Source: JAFDZV01 sp035549015 | GTDB taxonomy: Bacteria; Bacteroidota; Ignavibacteria; OLB7 | Reading direction: 5' to 3' | Assembly (NCBI GenBank): GCA_035549015.1 | Contig: DASZRW010000081.1 | Location: 1-64,000 of the forward strand | DNA length: 64,000 bases | Shown: one piece after another, positions 1 to 8,480 of the stretch | How positions within the stretch are numbered: position 1 is the stretch's first letter | How the letters are laid out: every line of letters begins with the position of its first letter | Notes under the pieces: generated by a model | What the model saw: the letters and a program-made list of their open reading frames with translations, nothing else | Database searches by the model: none | What the model was told of the DNA's origin: nothing | Translations under genes and position numbers: made by a program

Positions 1-386
1 ATGCCGGTTGGGATAACGTACGAGGTTCCATCCGCTGGAATGGTATGTCCCAGCAATTCGACCGATGTTATCACTCCGCCGACCTGCGACAGGTCCGTAG
101 CGTAGAATGGATTGCTTGGAATGGTCCCATTTGCCGACGGATGAGGGGTGACGCTCGATTCAGAGTAAGGGCCGCCGTCCGTCATCTGATACTTGTAGTT
201 CACCTTCAGATCGAACGGGTAGTGGCCGGGAGGAAGGTTGGTTGTGACGACCGTGAAGAACTGACACGGCAACCCGACATCTGCGTACGCAACTGACGCC
301 ATAGGCAATGTCGCAAGAACTCCGATCAGCAGGCCGGTCAAGACAGCACGGGCATACGGAGCCCTGAGAATGGTGAAGGAAATCAT
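1..386 (-). CDS. secreted protein, N-terminal part only (runs off the left edge)
   Basis: The reverse strand opens with ATG at 386-384, preceded by a GGAG ribosome binding site six to eight bases away, and stays open to base 1, giving 128 codons with no stop. The first 36 or so residues form a classical signal peptide: Arg near the N-terminus, a hydrophobic core (VLTGLLIGVLATLPM) and a likely cut after ASVAYA. The exported part is rich in Thr, Pro, Gly and Tyr and looks beta-structured. I recognise no domain. The rest of the gene lies outside the window, so function cannot be assigned. It may be another surface protein like those at 27, 51 and 62 kb. Confidence 0.75.
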   Translation of the reverse strand, partial: MISFTILRAPYARAVLTGLLIGVLATLPMASVAYADVGLPCQFFTVVTTNLPPGHYPFDLKVNYKYQMTDGGPYSESSVTPHPSANGTIPSNPFYATDLSQVGGVITSVELLGHTIPADGTSYVIPTG

Positions 387-889
387 GGGAACATCTCCGG
401 TGAATTGAGTAAGGCCGACGGGATCGTGGTTATGCGTGTAGCACGGCAGAACCACGGTACCACACCGCCGACCGAATCATAACGGATTTCAGATGCCAAC
501 CCTTACAGATGAGGGTGCACTAAGATAACATTGCGATCAGTGAGCACAAGGGTGTGCGCTGTATATCGTGAGGTGCCATGGAAGCAACGCCTGTCGTCGG
601 CGTATGACCATCTTCCGGAAGGTCCGTTCCTAAAACCGTACATGATACGGAAGGAGAACGACTGGTCGGCGGCCCTCCGCACTTTCGAAGGTATCACCAT
701 CGAAGTGCCTTGAGCGCTCTCCCAATCACACCGGTCTCCAGGCTTTGGCGCCGCTGATCCATCGTCACAATCATTCATCGAACTTGCTAACTTGACGGCC
801 TGCGGTGCCGACAGAGGACTGAGGCTGCCTGGTTCTCGAGCGCCGCAGAGAGCGTTGAAGTTTTTCTACGCATCGTCTCCGAAGCAAGG
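387..889. other. 503-base gap without a supported gene
   Basis: Small frames exist on both strands (531-713 +, 503-778 -), but none has a ribosome binding site or a recognisable product. The one structure I see is an inverted repeat CGTGGTT (425-431) / AACCACG (450-456), just upstream of the left-edge minus-strand gene, where an operator or leader hairpin could sit. The + strand gene at 890 has only AAGG touching its ATG as a possible ribosome binding site. Confidence 0.5.
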
Positions 890-3082
890 ATGAGCAACGT
901 CACGTCCGGCGGCGGCATGGCCGCCATTGCATATACACTCCGCAAGTCGCTCGAGGCGTACGGCGGCCCCGTTCGCTTCTGGAAGCGGATGGCATCGCAC
1001 AACTCCTGCAAGACCTGTGCCTACGGCATGGGTGGTCAGGCAGGGGGGATGACCAACGAGTTGGGGCATTTCCCGGAGTTCTGCAAGAAGAGCGTACAGG
1101 CGATGGCCGCGGACATGCAGCCGCCGCTTGCGCCGGACTTCTTCGAGCGGAACGCCGTTGCGGAGCTTGCACGGCTGAGCCCGCGCGAACTGGAAAACCT
1201 TGGGCGCCTCGCCTATCCGGTCCTCCGCCGCGGCAGCGACGCGCACTATGCGCGGATCGGTTGGGACGAGGCGCTGGATCGCATTGCGATACGTATGCGC
1301 GCCGTGGATCCGGAGCGGACATTCTTCTACTCATCCGGACGGAGCAGCAACGAGGCGGCCTTCCTGCTGCAGTGGCTGGCGCGGGTGTACGGCACCAACA
1401 ACGTCAACAACTGTTCCTACTACTGCCATCAGGCAAGCGGCGTGGGCCTTGCAGCAAGCATCGGAACCGGCACGGCCACGGTGACGCTGGAGGATGTGGA
1501 GCATGCGGACTTCGTGCTCCTGATCGGCGCGAACCCGGCGAGCAATCATCCGCGCCTGATCACGACGCTCGCGAAGATCCGGTCGCACGGGGGGAAGGTG
1601 ATCGTGGTGAACCCGCTGCGCGAGACCGGCCTCGATCGCTTCAACATTCCGTCCCGTCCGCTCTCGCTTCTCTTCGGCTCCGCCATCAACGATGATTATC
1701 TGCAGCCCCGGATCGGCGGCGACATCGCCTTGCTGAAGGGGCTGCTCAAGGTGGTGATCGACGCGGGGGGGCTGGATGAGCGGTTCATCACGGACCACAC
1801 GGCCGGCTTCGATGCGCTGCGCGCCGAACTGGAGCGGGAGTCGCTCGCCGGTCTCGCTGCGGACTGCGGCGTGGATGCGGAGACGATCGTGCGGGTCGGC
1901 CGGGGGTATGCAGCCGCGCGGAACGCCGTGTTCATGTGGGCGATGGGGATCACGCATCACGAGCATGGCGTGGACAACGTGCATGCGATCGCCAACCTCG
2001 CGCTCGCCCGCGGAATGGTGGGGCGCCCGAACGCCGGGCTGATGCCGATCCGCGGGCACTCCAACGTGCAGGGTATCGGCTCCGTGGGATTTGCGCCGGA
2101 GCTGAAGGCCGGCTTCCTGAAGGCGATGGAGGATCTGTACGGGCTGAGGGCACCGGAAGGAAGGGGAATGGATTCCATGACGTCGCTGCATGCGGCGCAC
2201 GATGGACGGATCGACTTCGCGCTGCTGATGGGAGGGAACTTCTACGCGGCGAATCCGGATCTCGCCTACGCCGCACGTGCGCTGGGGCGTATCGGCACCG
2301 CGGTGCATATCAGCACCAAGCTCAACCAGGGGCACGTCTGCGTGTCGCCGGAGCAACCGGAAGGGGAGGTGCTGATCCTCCCTACCTGCGTGCGCGACGA
2401 GGAGCTGCAGACTACCACGCAGGAGAGCATGTTCAGCTTCGTCCGGCTTTCCGACGGAGGCATGCAGCGCCCGTCGTCCGAGTTGAAGTCGGAGGTGGAG
2501 ATCATCACCGGCATCGGCGCCCGGCTTCTGCCGGAGGATGGTCCGGTGAACTTCCGTGCGCTGCGCAATCACGACGCGATACGGCGCGTGATGGCGAGCG
2601 TTGTTCCGGGGTACGCGCCGGTTGCGGAGATCGGGCGCACCAGGGAGGAGTTTCACGTAGAGGGGCGCGTGCGCCACGAGCCGCGGTTTCCTCTTCCCGG
2701 CGGGCGGGCGCGGTTCGTGCCGGTGGCAACCCCGAGTGACGTGCTTGCGCCGGGCGAGCTTCGCCTGATGACGATCCGTTCCGAGGGACAGTTCAACACC
2801 GTGGTCTACGAGGAGCACGACCGCTACCGCAACCAGCCGTGCCGTGACGTGATCATGATGAACCCTGCGGACCTTGCTGTGCTTGGCCTGCAGGAGGGCG
2901 ACCGCGTGACGGTGCGTTCCGATACCGGCGCGATGCCGGGCATCCGCGTTGCCGCCTACGACATCGCCCCGGGCTGCGCGGCCATGTACTATCCGGAGGC
3001 GAACGTTCTGGTGGGGATGCGCGTGGACCCGAAGAGCGGCACGCCGGGCTACAAGAATGTGCGGGTGAGAGTGGAGCGGTAA
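890..3082 (+). CDS. FdhF/YdeP-family molybdopterin oxidoreductase
   Basis: A 730-residue protein of the molybdopterin oxidoreductase superfamily, closest in motifs to the YdeP/formate-dehydrogenase-alpha-like branch. The N-terminus has only two cysteines in a CKTC motif (C40, C43) rather than the four that bind a 4Fe-4S cluster in true formate dehydrogenases. The segment CSYYCHQASGVGL is the branch hallmark. Next come the catalytic domain, with LLIGANPASNHPR and RGHSNVQGIGSVG for cofactor binding, and a C-terminal molydopterin dinucleotide-binding beta-barrel (LRLMTIRSEGQFNTVVYEE onward). In E. coli YdeP is linked to acid resistance; its substrate is unknown. No partner subunits or cofactor genes lie nearby, so it probably acts alone in the cytoplasm. 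A short CTCCC/GGGAG hairpin follows at 3100-3114. Confidence 0.88.
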   Translation: MSNVTSGGGMAAIAYTLRKSLEAYGGPVRFWKRMASHNSCKTCAYGMGGQAGGMTNELGHFPEFCKKSVQAMAADMQPPLAPDFFERNAVAELARLSPRELENLGRLAYPVLRRGSDAHYARIGWDEALDRIAIRMRAVDPERTFFYSSGRSSNEAAFLLQWLARVYGTNNVNNCSYYCHQASGVGLAASIGTGTATVTLEDVEHADFVLLIGANPASNHPRLITTLAKIRSHGGKVIVVNPLRETGLDRFNIPSRPLSLLFGSAINDDYLQPRIGGDIALLKGLLKVVIDAGGLDERFITDHTAGFDALRAELERESLAGLAADCGVDAETIVRVGRGYAAARNAVFMWAMGITHHEHGVDNVHAIANLALARGMVGRPNAGLMPIRGHSNVQGIGSVGFAPELKAGFLKAMEDLYGLRAPEGRGMDSMTSLHAAHDGRIDFALLMGGNFYAANPDLAYAARALGRIGTAVHISTKLNQGHVCVSPEQPEGEVLILPTCVRDEELQTTTQESMFSFVRLSDGGMQRPSSELKSEVEIITGIGARLLPEDGPVNFRALRNHDAIRRVMASVVPGYAPVAEIGRTREEFHVEGRVRHEPRFPLPGGRARFVPVATPSDVLAPGELRLMTIRSEGQFNTVVYEEHDRYRNQPCRDVIMMNPADLAVLGLQEGDRVTVRSDTGAMPGIRVAAYDIAPGCAAMYYPEANVLVGMRVDPKSGTPGYKNVRVRVER

Positions 3083-3267
3083 TGCCCGGCGAAGCGATGC
3101 TCCCTCCGAGGGAGACGCCAGGCCGCGCGCACGGTGCGGCGTGAAGACGATTCTCCAGGATCGAAATGGTCCGCGATGTCGCGAGCGATGAGCGCTGGCG
3201 GCAATGAGCCACCGCACAACTACCACGATCTTCACACCATCTCTATCTGAAAAAAATACGCCAGCTC

Positions 3268-3299
3268 TTGACATGCAGGCATTCACCTGCATATATTTG
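3268..3299 (+). promoter_or_regulatory. promoter of the ArsR/SRPBCC operon
   Basis: TTGACA (3268-3273) is followed after exactly 18 bases by TATATT (3292-3297), a near-perfect sigma-70 pair. The same downstream box reads TATATTTG (3292-3299), an exact match to the Bacteroidetes TAnnTTTG element. The first operator palindrome fills the spacer. Confidence 0.8.
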
Positions 3300-3320
3300 A
3301 ACACGCAGGTAAACGCCTGC
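3275..3320. promoter_or_regulatory. two operator palindromes for the ArsR-type repressor
   Basis: Two 16-base palindromes of the form GCAGG-N6-CCTGC lie at 3275-3290 and 3305-3320, centre to centre 30 bases, about three helical turns. The first lies in the promoter spacer and the second covers the expected transcription start. As a pair they also make a larger inverted repeat (18-base arms, 16 matches). This is the layout expected for an autoregulated ArsR-family repressor binding as two dimers. Confidence 0.78.
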
Positions 3321-3337
3321 ATATGACGGAGAAGCAG

Positions 3338-3667
3338 ATGACACAGATCGACAAGGTGTTCAAGGCATTGGCGGACCCCAGCCGGCGTGCGCTGATCGAC
3401 CGTCTGCATGCCAGGAACGGGCAGACACTGAGCGAGTTGTGCCAGGGGCTGGAGATGGCCAGGCAATCGGTCACGCAGCACCTGGGGCTTCTCGAGGATG
3501 CCAATCTCATTTCGGTGAAGTGGAAGGGACGGGAGAAGCTCCACTACTTCAATCCCGTTCCCATCCACGAGATCTACCGGCGATGGATACAGAAGTTCGA
3601 GCAGCCCCGTCTGGATGCGCTGCATGACCTGAAAACAAAACTTGAACGGGAGAAGAAACAGCCATGA
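3338..3667 (+). CDS. ArsR-family winged-helix repressor
   Basis: About 109 residues, the usual ArsR size. The motif FKALADPSRRALIDRL and the recognition region LSELCQGLEMARQSVTQHL, then a beta-wing (LISVKWKGREKLHYFNP), show the ArsR winged helix. No metal-binding cysteines are present, as in the subgroup that pairs with SRPBCC (AHSA1-like) genes. I place the start at ATG 3338 because GGAGAA (3328-3333) lies at the right distance; the upstream in-frame ATG at 3323 would fall almost at the transcription start and has no ribosome binding site. The stop overlaps the next start by four bases (ATGA), so the two are translationally coupled. Likely autorepressed through the palindromes at 3275-3320. 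The ligand is unknown. Confidence 0.92.
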   Translation: MTQIDKVFKALADPSRRALIDRLHARNGQTLSELCQGLEMARQSVTQHLGLLEDANLISVKWKGREKLHYFNPVPIHEIYRRWIQKFEQPRLDALHDLKTKLEREKKQP

Positions 3668-4107
3668 GCAGTGAAACGTTTGTCTACGTCACCTACATCG
3701 CCACGACTCCTGACCGGGTCTGGCAGGCATTGATCGATGGGGAGTTGACACGCCAGTACTGGGGAAACGAGAACGTGTCGGACTGGCAGCCCGGGTCCAA
3801 ATGGGAGCATGTCTCGGGCGATGAGAAGCGCACGGTACGCGTGGTTGGCGAAGTGCTGGAGGCCGTGCCGAACAGACGGCTGGTCATGACCTGGGCGGAG
3901 CCCGCCAATGCTGCGGACAGAAGCGCATACTCCCGCGTCGCCATGGATATCGAGCCCGTCGGCGACATGGTTCGTCTCACCGTAACGCACGACCAACTGG
4001 ACCCCGCGTCGGACATGCCGCGCAGGATCGGCAACGGCTGGCCGCGCGTCCTCTCCAGCCTGAAGTCCTTCCTGGAAACCGGCCGGCCGCTGAACACCTG
4101 GGCATAG
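3664..4107 (+). CDS. SRPBCC (AHSA1-like) ligand-binding protein
   Basis: 147 residues of the SRPBCC/START-like fold, in the activator-of-Hsp90-ATPase-homologue group. Seen: the typical opening VYVTYIATTPDRVWQALIDG, the WGNENVSDWQPGSKWEH turn and a C-terminal helix ending NGWPRVLSSLKSFLETG. These single-domain proteins enclose a hydrophobic cavity; most bacterial members have no known ligand. It overlaps the ArsR gene by four bases and is followed 41 bases later by a second SRPBCC-containing gene, so all three are probably one operon responding to the same unknown compound or stress. Confidence 0.9.
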   Translation: MSSETFVYVTYIATTPDRVWQALIDGELTRQYWGNENVSDWQPGSKWEHVSGDEKRTVRVVGEVLEAVPNRRLVMTWAEPANAADRSAYSRVAMDIEPVGDMVRLTVTHDQLDPASDMPRRIGNGWPRVLSSLKSFLETGRPLNTWA

Positions 4108-4148
4108 ATCAATCGAGAGTCCAAACATCATACATCGGGAGAACGATA

Positions 4149-4961
4149 ATGCAGAATGCAGGAACAATACTCCGGGAGTACTACGACGCGGTTGTCGCCG
4201 GGGATCTGGCGAAGGCGCGTACCTGTCTGGCTGATGACATGACGTTCGTTGGCCTCTTCGAGACATACCCGAACGCCGACGCCTACATGGCGACCTTTAC
4301 GCAACTGATGCAGATCGTCCGGCGCCTCGATATCAAGGTCATCATCGGTGAGGGTGACAACGCCGCGATCTTCATGGAGATGGAGACCGCGGCGCCGGCC
4401 GAGGCGGTCACGCTGGTTGCCGAGTGGCATCGCGTGGAGAACGCGAAGATCGTGTATGCCCGGTCCGCCTTCGACGGACGCCCGTTTGCGGCGATGTTCT
4501 CCTCCGCCGATGATGCCCGGAAGCAGGGAGGAACACATGACATTCTTCACCGCGTTGGCGTGAACGCGAGTCCGGAGGCCGTGTACAACGAGCTGGCAAG
4601 CATCGAAGGGCTTCGTGCCTGGTGGGTCACCACGGCAGGCGGCGACCCGGCGAAGGGAGGGACCATCGACTTCGGCTTCTGCAAGATGCTCGTGCTCGAT
4701 GCCGAGCCCGGCCGGCTGATTCGCTGGCGCTGCACGAGCGGCCCGAGCGAGTGGCTCGATACGGAGGTCACGTTCCGCCTGGAGCCGAGGGATGGGCAGA
4801 CCTTCATCATCTTCAAGCACGCCAACTGGAAGGAGCCGGTGGAGTTCATGCACCATTGCAGCACCAAGTGGGGGACATTCCTTCTCAGCCTCCGCGACGC
4901 GCTGGAGTCCGGTGCGGGCCGTCCCGCCCCGCACGATCTGAAGATTCATCTCCGCGATTAA
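4149..4961 (+). CDS. SnoaL/NTF2-like plus SRPBCC fusion protein
   Basis: 270 residues with two domains. Residues 1-125 resemble SnoaL/NTF2-like proteins (ILREYYDAVVAGDLAKARTC... then VAEWHRVENAKIVYARSAFD). Residues 130-270 are an SRPBCC domain opening HDILHRVGVNASPEAVYNEL, which is how free-standing members of that family normally begin. A strong ribosome binding site for the gene itself, GGGAGA, precedes ATG 4149. At the domain junction a second strong site, GGGAGGAA (4526-4533), lies just before ATG 4537, but that ATG is out of frame and closes after eight codons. This suggests two formerly separate genes fused by a small deletion. The ArsR and SRPBCC neighbours suggest one operon. Ligand and reaction are unknown. 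Confidence 0.85.
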   Translation: MQNAGTILREYYDAVVAGDLAKARTCLADDMTFVGLFETYPNADAYMATFTQLMQIVRRLDIKVIIGEGDNAAIFMEMETAAPAEAVTLVAEWHRVENAKIVYARSAFDGRPFAAMFSSADDARKQGGTHDILHRVGVNASPEAVYNELASIEGLRAWWVTTAGGDPAKGGTIDFGFCKMLVLDAEPGRLIRWRCTSGPSEWLDTEVTFRLEPRDGQTFIIFKHANWKEPVEFMHHCSTKWGTFLLSLRDALESGAGRPAPHDLKIHLRD

Positions 4962-5281
4962 CCGGGAAACGGCTTGCAGCAGAATGCCGGAACGGTTGCT
5001 GCCGTCGTTGCACTCGCTCGCGGAACATCGAAATGGTCGCCGCGCTCACTCCGTTCGCTTGCAGGGGCCCGGGAGTGGATGTTCAATCTGTCTTCACGCG
5101 CAATAGCACGGGGGTGAACATTCACGTTGTCGTCGCGATTCCCTCGGCCTCTGAGATTGCGCTCGTCGGTGTACTTTCGTGACAGATTCTGCGCTGTGCA
5201 GATTCTCCGACGAACCTGCAGCTCGGGAACCATGCGCACGTCCGATTATCTTCGCGAACGCCTTTCACACAGGGAGAGAGA
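4962..5281. other. 320-base gap with no feature seen
   Basis: No frame here has a plausible start, domain or codon pattern. Only the end holds a signal: GGGAGAGAG just before the cupin start at 5282. I see no clear terminator hairpin for the preceding operon. Confidence 0.4.
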
Positions 5282-5683
5282 ATGGAGATCAGGAGAAACG
5301 GGTCCCGCCCATCTGGCAGGGGACCGGAGGAGTATTTCACGGGGACTGTGCGGATCGATCCGCTGTTCGAAACCGAGGAGCCGGCACGAGCGGCTGGCGC
5401 ATGCGTCACCTTCGAGCCGGGAGCCCGCACCGCGTGGCACACGCATCCGCTGGGGCAGACGCTGATCGTGACGTTCGGGCTCGGGTGGGTGCAGCGCGAA
5501 GGGGAGCCGGTGCAGGAGATCCGCCCCGGCGACGTGGTCTGGATCCCGCCCGGCGAGCGGCACTGGCACGGCGCCACGGCGACCACGGCCATGACGCACA
5601 TCGCCGTGCAGGAGCGGCTGGGCGGCCGAACGGTGGACTGGATGGAGAAGGTTGGCGACGAACAATACATGGGCCGCTCGTAG
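5282..5683 (+). CDS. small cupin-fold protein
   Basis: 133 residues, one cupin barrel. Cupin motif 1 is GARTAWHTHPLGQTLIVTFG, giving metal ligands H53, H55 and Q59; motif 2 is PGDVVWIPPGERHWHG, with H94 and possibly H96. Gln replaces the usual Glu. The family includes cupins annotated as carboxymuconolactone-decarboxylase-like or hydroxynitrile-lyase-like, and many bind Mn or Fe, but the reaction here cannot be read from sequence. GGGAGAGAG lies immediately upstream of the ATG. It stands alone between gaps of 320 and 189 bases. Confidence 0.85.
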   Translation: MEIRRNGSRPSGRGPEEYFTGTVRIDPLFETEEPARAAGACVTFEPGARTAWHTHPLGQTLIVTFGLGWVQREGEPVQEIRPGDVVWIPPGERHWHGATATTAMTHIAVQERLGGRTVDWMEKVGDEQYMGRS

Positions 5684-5872
5684 CGCAGGATCGTTCGGTC
5701 GCCACGCCCGGCAGCAGGAGCGCCACCGTGCCGTGCGCGTGAGGCCCGGAGAGCGAACCGGGCTCCGCCGATGTACGCTGCATGATTTCGGAACAGAGGG
5801 ATGGTCCGATGCCGAGGCCGCTCGCATGGCGCATGCCGATTACTCTCACCGTACAACCAACCTGCATTCATC

Positions 5873-6415
5873 ATGAAGCCTCTCGCCGGATGGGAGAACT
5901 TCTACGTCATCATCGGGTCATCGGCAGGCGCGCTGATCGGCCTGCAGTTCGTTGTACTCACCCTCATCGCGAACATACTCCGCTCCGCGGAGGAGGCCGA
6001 GGCGGGCGAAAGCTTTGCCACGCCCACCATCGTTCACTTCTCGGCCGTGCTGCTCCTCGCGGGAATTGCCAGCGCACCGTGGGACGGCATCGATATCGTG
6101 GCGGTGCTCTGGGGGATCATGGGGCTGTGCGGATTCGTGTACGGTGCGATCATCACCTGGCGCATGCGACGGCAGGGGATATACAGGCTTCAGCTCGAGG
6201 ATGTGTTGTTTCATATTCTGCTTCCGCTGGCGGCATACGGCATGCTGGCCGCCTCCGCCTGTCTGGTCCGTTCGAGTCCTACCGTGTCGCTGTTCGTTGT
6301 TGCCGCTGCGGCACTGCTTCTCCTCTTCGCGGGCATTCACAACGCCTGGGACAATGTGACCTACCACATCTTTGTCAGGAGAGAGGGCGCGAAGGAAGGG
6401 GAGGGACGGCCGTGA
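5873..6415 (+). CDS. integral membrane protein of unknown function
   Basis: 180 residues from ATG 5873 (the frame extends upstream to 5801, but that part is not protein-like). Five hydrophobic stretches are visible: YVIIGSSAGALIGLQFVVLT, VHFSAVLLLAGIA, VAVLWGIMGLCGFVYGAI, ILLPLAAYGMLAASA and VSLFVVAAAALLLLFAGIHNAW. A charged AEEAEAGE loop follows the first. The short opening MKPLAGWENFYVIIGSSAGALIGLQF recurs in small bacterial membrane proteins of unknown role. No catalytic motif is evident. A terminator-like hairpin follows at 6476. Confidence 0.7.
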   Translation: MKPLAGWENFYVIIGSSAGALIGLQFVVLTLIANILRSAEEAEAGESFATPTIVHFSAVLLLAGIASAPWDGIDIVAVLWGIMGLCGFVYGAIITWRMRRQGIYRLQLEDVLFHILLPLAAYGMLAASACLVRSSPTVSLFVVAAAALLLLFAGIHNAWDNVTYHIFVRREGAKEGEGRP

Positions 6416-6475
6416 CATGCGGTTGGTACCGGGTACGTATGAGGAAGGAAGCTCCTCCGCCGTCAACACCATGTT

Positions 6476-6498
6476 GGGCCTGAGTTTTACTCAGGCCC
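6476..6498. terminator. hairpin between convergent genes
   Basis: GGGCCTGAG (6476-6484) and CTCAGGCCC (6490-6498) form a perfect nine-base-pair stem with a TTTTA loop. It lies between the + strand membrane-protein gene and the - strand gene at 6578, so it could end transcripts from both sides. There is no long T-tract. Confidence 0.65.
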
Positions 6499-6577
6499 CT
6501 TCCCCCGGAGGAGATCGCGGAGCGCAACTCCTCGATAACACATTGCCGTGGGGAGCAGTATGTGAACGGCCGTGCGG

Positions 6578-7240
6578 TCAATTGCTTCGTTCCCGCCACG
6601 AGCTATCGGTGCCGCGCTCATCACCCGGAGCGGGTTCCCGGCAGTAGCTGCGCCAGACTCCATTCAGCACTCCGATCGGGATGCCGAGAATCAACTGAAC
6701 GAGTATCATCGAGTCCAGTATCGTCGGCTCGCGCCCCATCGTAAAATCGCGCGCTCCCCGTAGCTGCAGGGAGTCCAATCCGTGGCGTGCGAAGATCTCT
6801 CGCTCGGGACCGTGCTCCAGTTCTCCTGTTGCGCTGTTCAGCACAAACCCATCCCCATCGGCACGTCCGAATATTAGCCCGCCGCTTACACCAACTTGCG
6901 TGACATTCATGGCGGGTGGAATGTCGGAACCGTTGGTCAAGCTGGCCGATGTATCCAAATCGACAAACGTCAACTCGTAGTTGTTCGGAAGGCGCACGGT
7001 CCAATAGTCAGTTGCGCCCACCTGCGTTTCGAGGTCCGTTGACCAGGCCCAGGCCCAGTAGAGCATGAATGCCATCGGCATCCAGGCGAGGCAGACAAGC
7101 GGAGCCGAGCCCCGGAAGATTGCGCACCTTGTGCGGAGGCGGTCCGGAACGATGCCGCCGAAGAACGCAATGCCACCGAGTACAATGCCTGCTGTGACGG
7201 CCACACCCGTCCAGAGTATCATGACGAGCGCAGGGCTCAT
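6578..7240 (-). CDS. membrane protein of unknown function
   Basis: About 220 residues on the reverse strand. I take ATG at 7240-7238 because GGAGAAG lies just upstream and the protein then opens directly with a membrane helix (LVMILWTGVAVTAGIVLGGI). A second hydrophobic segment is VCLAWMPMAFMLYWAWAW. About 100 polar residues (LETQVGATDYWTVRLPNNY onward) follow, probably outside the membrane, and a third helix lies near the C-terminus (ILVQLILGIPIGVLNGVW). No known family recognised. It is transcribed against both neighbours. Confidence 0.65.
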   Translation of the reverse strand: MSPALVMILWTGVAVTAGIVLGGIAFFGGIVPDRLRTRCAIFRGSAPLVCLAWMPMAFMLYWAWAWSTDLETQVGATDYWTVRLPNNYELTFVDLDTSASLTNGSDIPPAMNVTQVGVSGGLIFGRADGDGFVLNSATGELEHGPEREIFARHGLDSLQLRGARDFTMGREPTILDSMILVQLILGIPIGVLNGVWRSYCREPAPGDERGTDSSWRERSN

Positions 7241-7513
7241 ACTACTTCTCCAGAGTGAGACCCGTGGCTCCGGCGACCCATGTCGCCATCGCACTGGTCA
7301 TACGGCCGTGAACATATCGTGCTGCCGGGGCGCCGTCCGAGCATCTGAGCCGCTGCCTGCAGCATCCGAATGCAGGTTCTCCGGCACATGGATCGTTGCG
7401 GATTCTCGGTGAGGCGGCTCTTGTCCGTTGGGGCCAGGTTCATCGATGAGAGGGCGGGAGAATCCACCAGGCCGGGAATCGAATCGCTCGCGCACCCCTA
7501 TCTTTGGATCATC

Positions 7514-8329
7514 ATGCGCTTTATCCTCCTCTTCCTCATCCTTCTCCTCCTTCTTCCTGCGGCGCGGCTCCGTGCGGGTGGTTCGCCGGCGGCGGAGATG
7601 CTGCGCCGCTACACCGCGGCCGTTGCGGAGCGGCTGCCGGGGCGGGTGGCGCACGCGCTTGCGCGCATCAACGATCCCGCCCGGCGCCTTCTCGCGATCC
7701 GATACTATCTCAACCGGAGCGATTCGGAGATCGTTGCCAAGTGGGCATGGTCGCCGGAGGAGATCGAGGCGTTCCGGCGATCCGATCTTTACGGCACCAC
7801 GATCTTCGAGCTCAGAAAGGTGCAGCACGCGTTCGAGGAACGGAATCCCGGATACGCGCTCGATGTCCGGATGGAGATACGAACGCTGGGGGACCAGATC
7901 CACAAGTGGAACAATGTGGGCTCCGTTGGAAGCATCGCCGCGATGCTGCACGATACGTTGATGCGATGGATGGCGGATTCCACCACGATGCTGGACTCGG
8001 TCCCGACGCCGGTCGGCATGGATTGCTTCGTTGTCTTCCTCCGCTCCTTCCAGCCTCCATCGCCGCCGACGGTGGCCGTGCCGGGGCTCTCGCAGCACGG
8101 GCAGTTGCGCGCATTCGACTTCCGCATCCGCCGCCGGGGGCGGGTGGTTGCCGGAGGTTCCAGCGACCGGATCGCACGCGAGTGGGATTTGCCCGGTTGG
8201 ACCGCGCGATTGCACGAGGCGATCTGCGCCGTCTCCGATCGCTTCTCCGGACCCCTGGAGGAGCCGTACGAGCCGTGGCACTATGCCTTCGTTCACATCA
8301 CACCCAACGTGCTCGCAGGAACGCAATAA
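7514..8329 (+). CDS. secreted peptidase M15-like (D-Ala-D-Ala carboxypeptidase fold) protein
   Basis: 271 residues from ATG 7514, which directly opens a signal peptide with a run of Leu (LLFLILLLLLPAARLRAGG). The C-terminal half carries the peptidase M15/VanY zinc signature: SQHGQLRAFDF gives H195 and D202, and EPWHYAF gives E253 and H256. In VanY/YodJ enzymes these bind zinc and catalyse cleavage of peptidoglycan stem peptides, and EPWHY is the usual closing motif. The first ~170 residues are less typical. Inferred role: envelope peptidoglycan trimming. A perfect nine-base-pair hairpin follows at 8345-8372. The frame extends upstream to 7370, but that part is not protein-like. Confidence 0.78.
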   Translation: MRFILLFLILLLLLPAARLRAGGSPAAEMLRRYTAAVAERLPGRVAHALARINDPARRLLAIRYYLNRSDSEIVAKWAWSPEEIEAFRRSDLYGTTIFELRKVQHAFEERNPGYALDVRMEIRTLGDQIHKWNNVGSVGSIAAMLHDTLMRWMADSTTMLDSVPTPVGMDCFVVFLRSFQPPSPPTVAVPGLSQHGQLRAFDFRIRRRGRVVAGGSSDRIAREWDLPGWTARLHEAICAVSDRFSGPLEEPYEPWHYAFVHITPNVLAGTQ

Positions 8330-8344
8330 CGCATGCACGTGAAG

Positions 8345-8372
8345 GCGACGGCGAAATGACTGGCGCCGTCGC
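8345..8372. terminator. hairpin after the M15-like gene
   Basis: GCGACGGCG (8345-8353) pairs perfectly with CGCCGTCGC (8364-8372) across a ten-base loop, 16 bases past the stop codon. No T-tract follows, so factor-independent termination is possible but not certain. Confidence 0.55.
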
Positions 8373-8480
8373 GGGTTCCTCCCCATGTTCCGCGGCGCCC
8401 TGATGCCGTTCACAGGCCTCGCCGTCCGGCATATCGTTCCACGATATGCTCCCGGGCGGCAGCCCGATTGAATTGGCTGC

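Noticed and set aside
531..713. 60-codon frame at the left end
   Set aside because: Parts look protein-like (LPEGPFLKPYMIRKENDWS), but there is no ribosome binding site, no family and it is very short; could be a gene remnant.
1331..3625. 764-codon minus-strand frame opposite the YdeP-like and ArsR genes
   Set aside because: It crosses the ArsR promoter and operators and reads as Arg/His-rich noise; it is a by-product of high GC at third codon positions.
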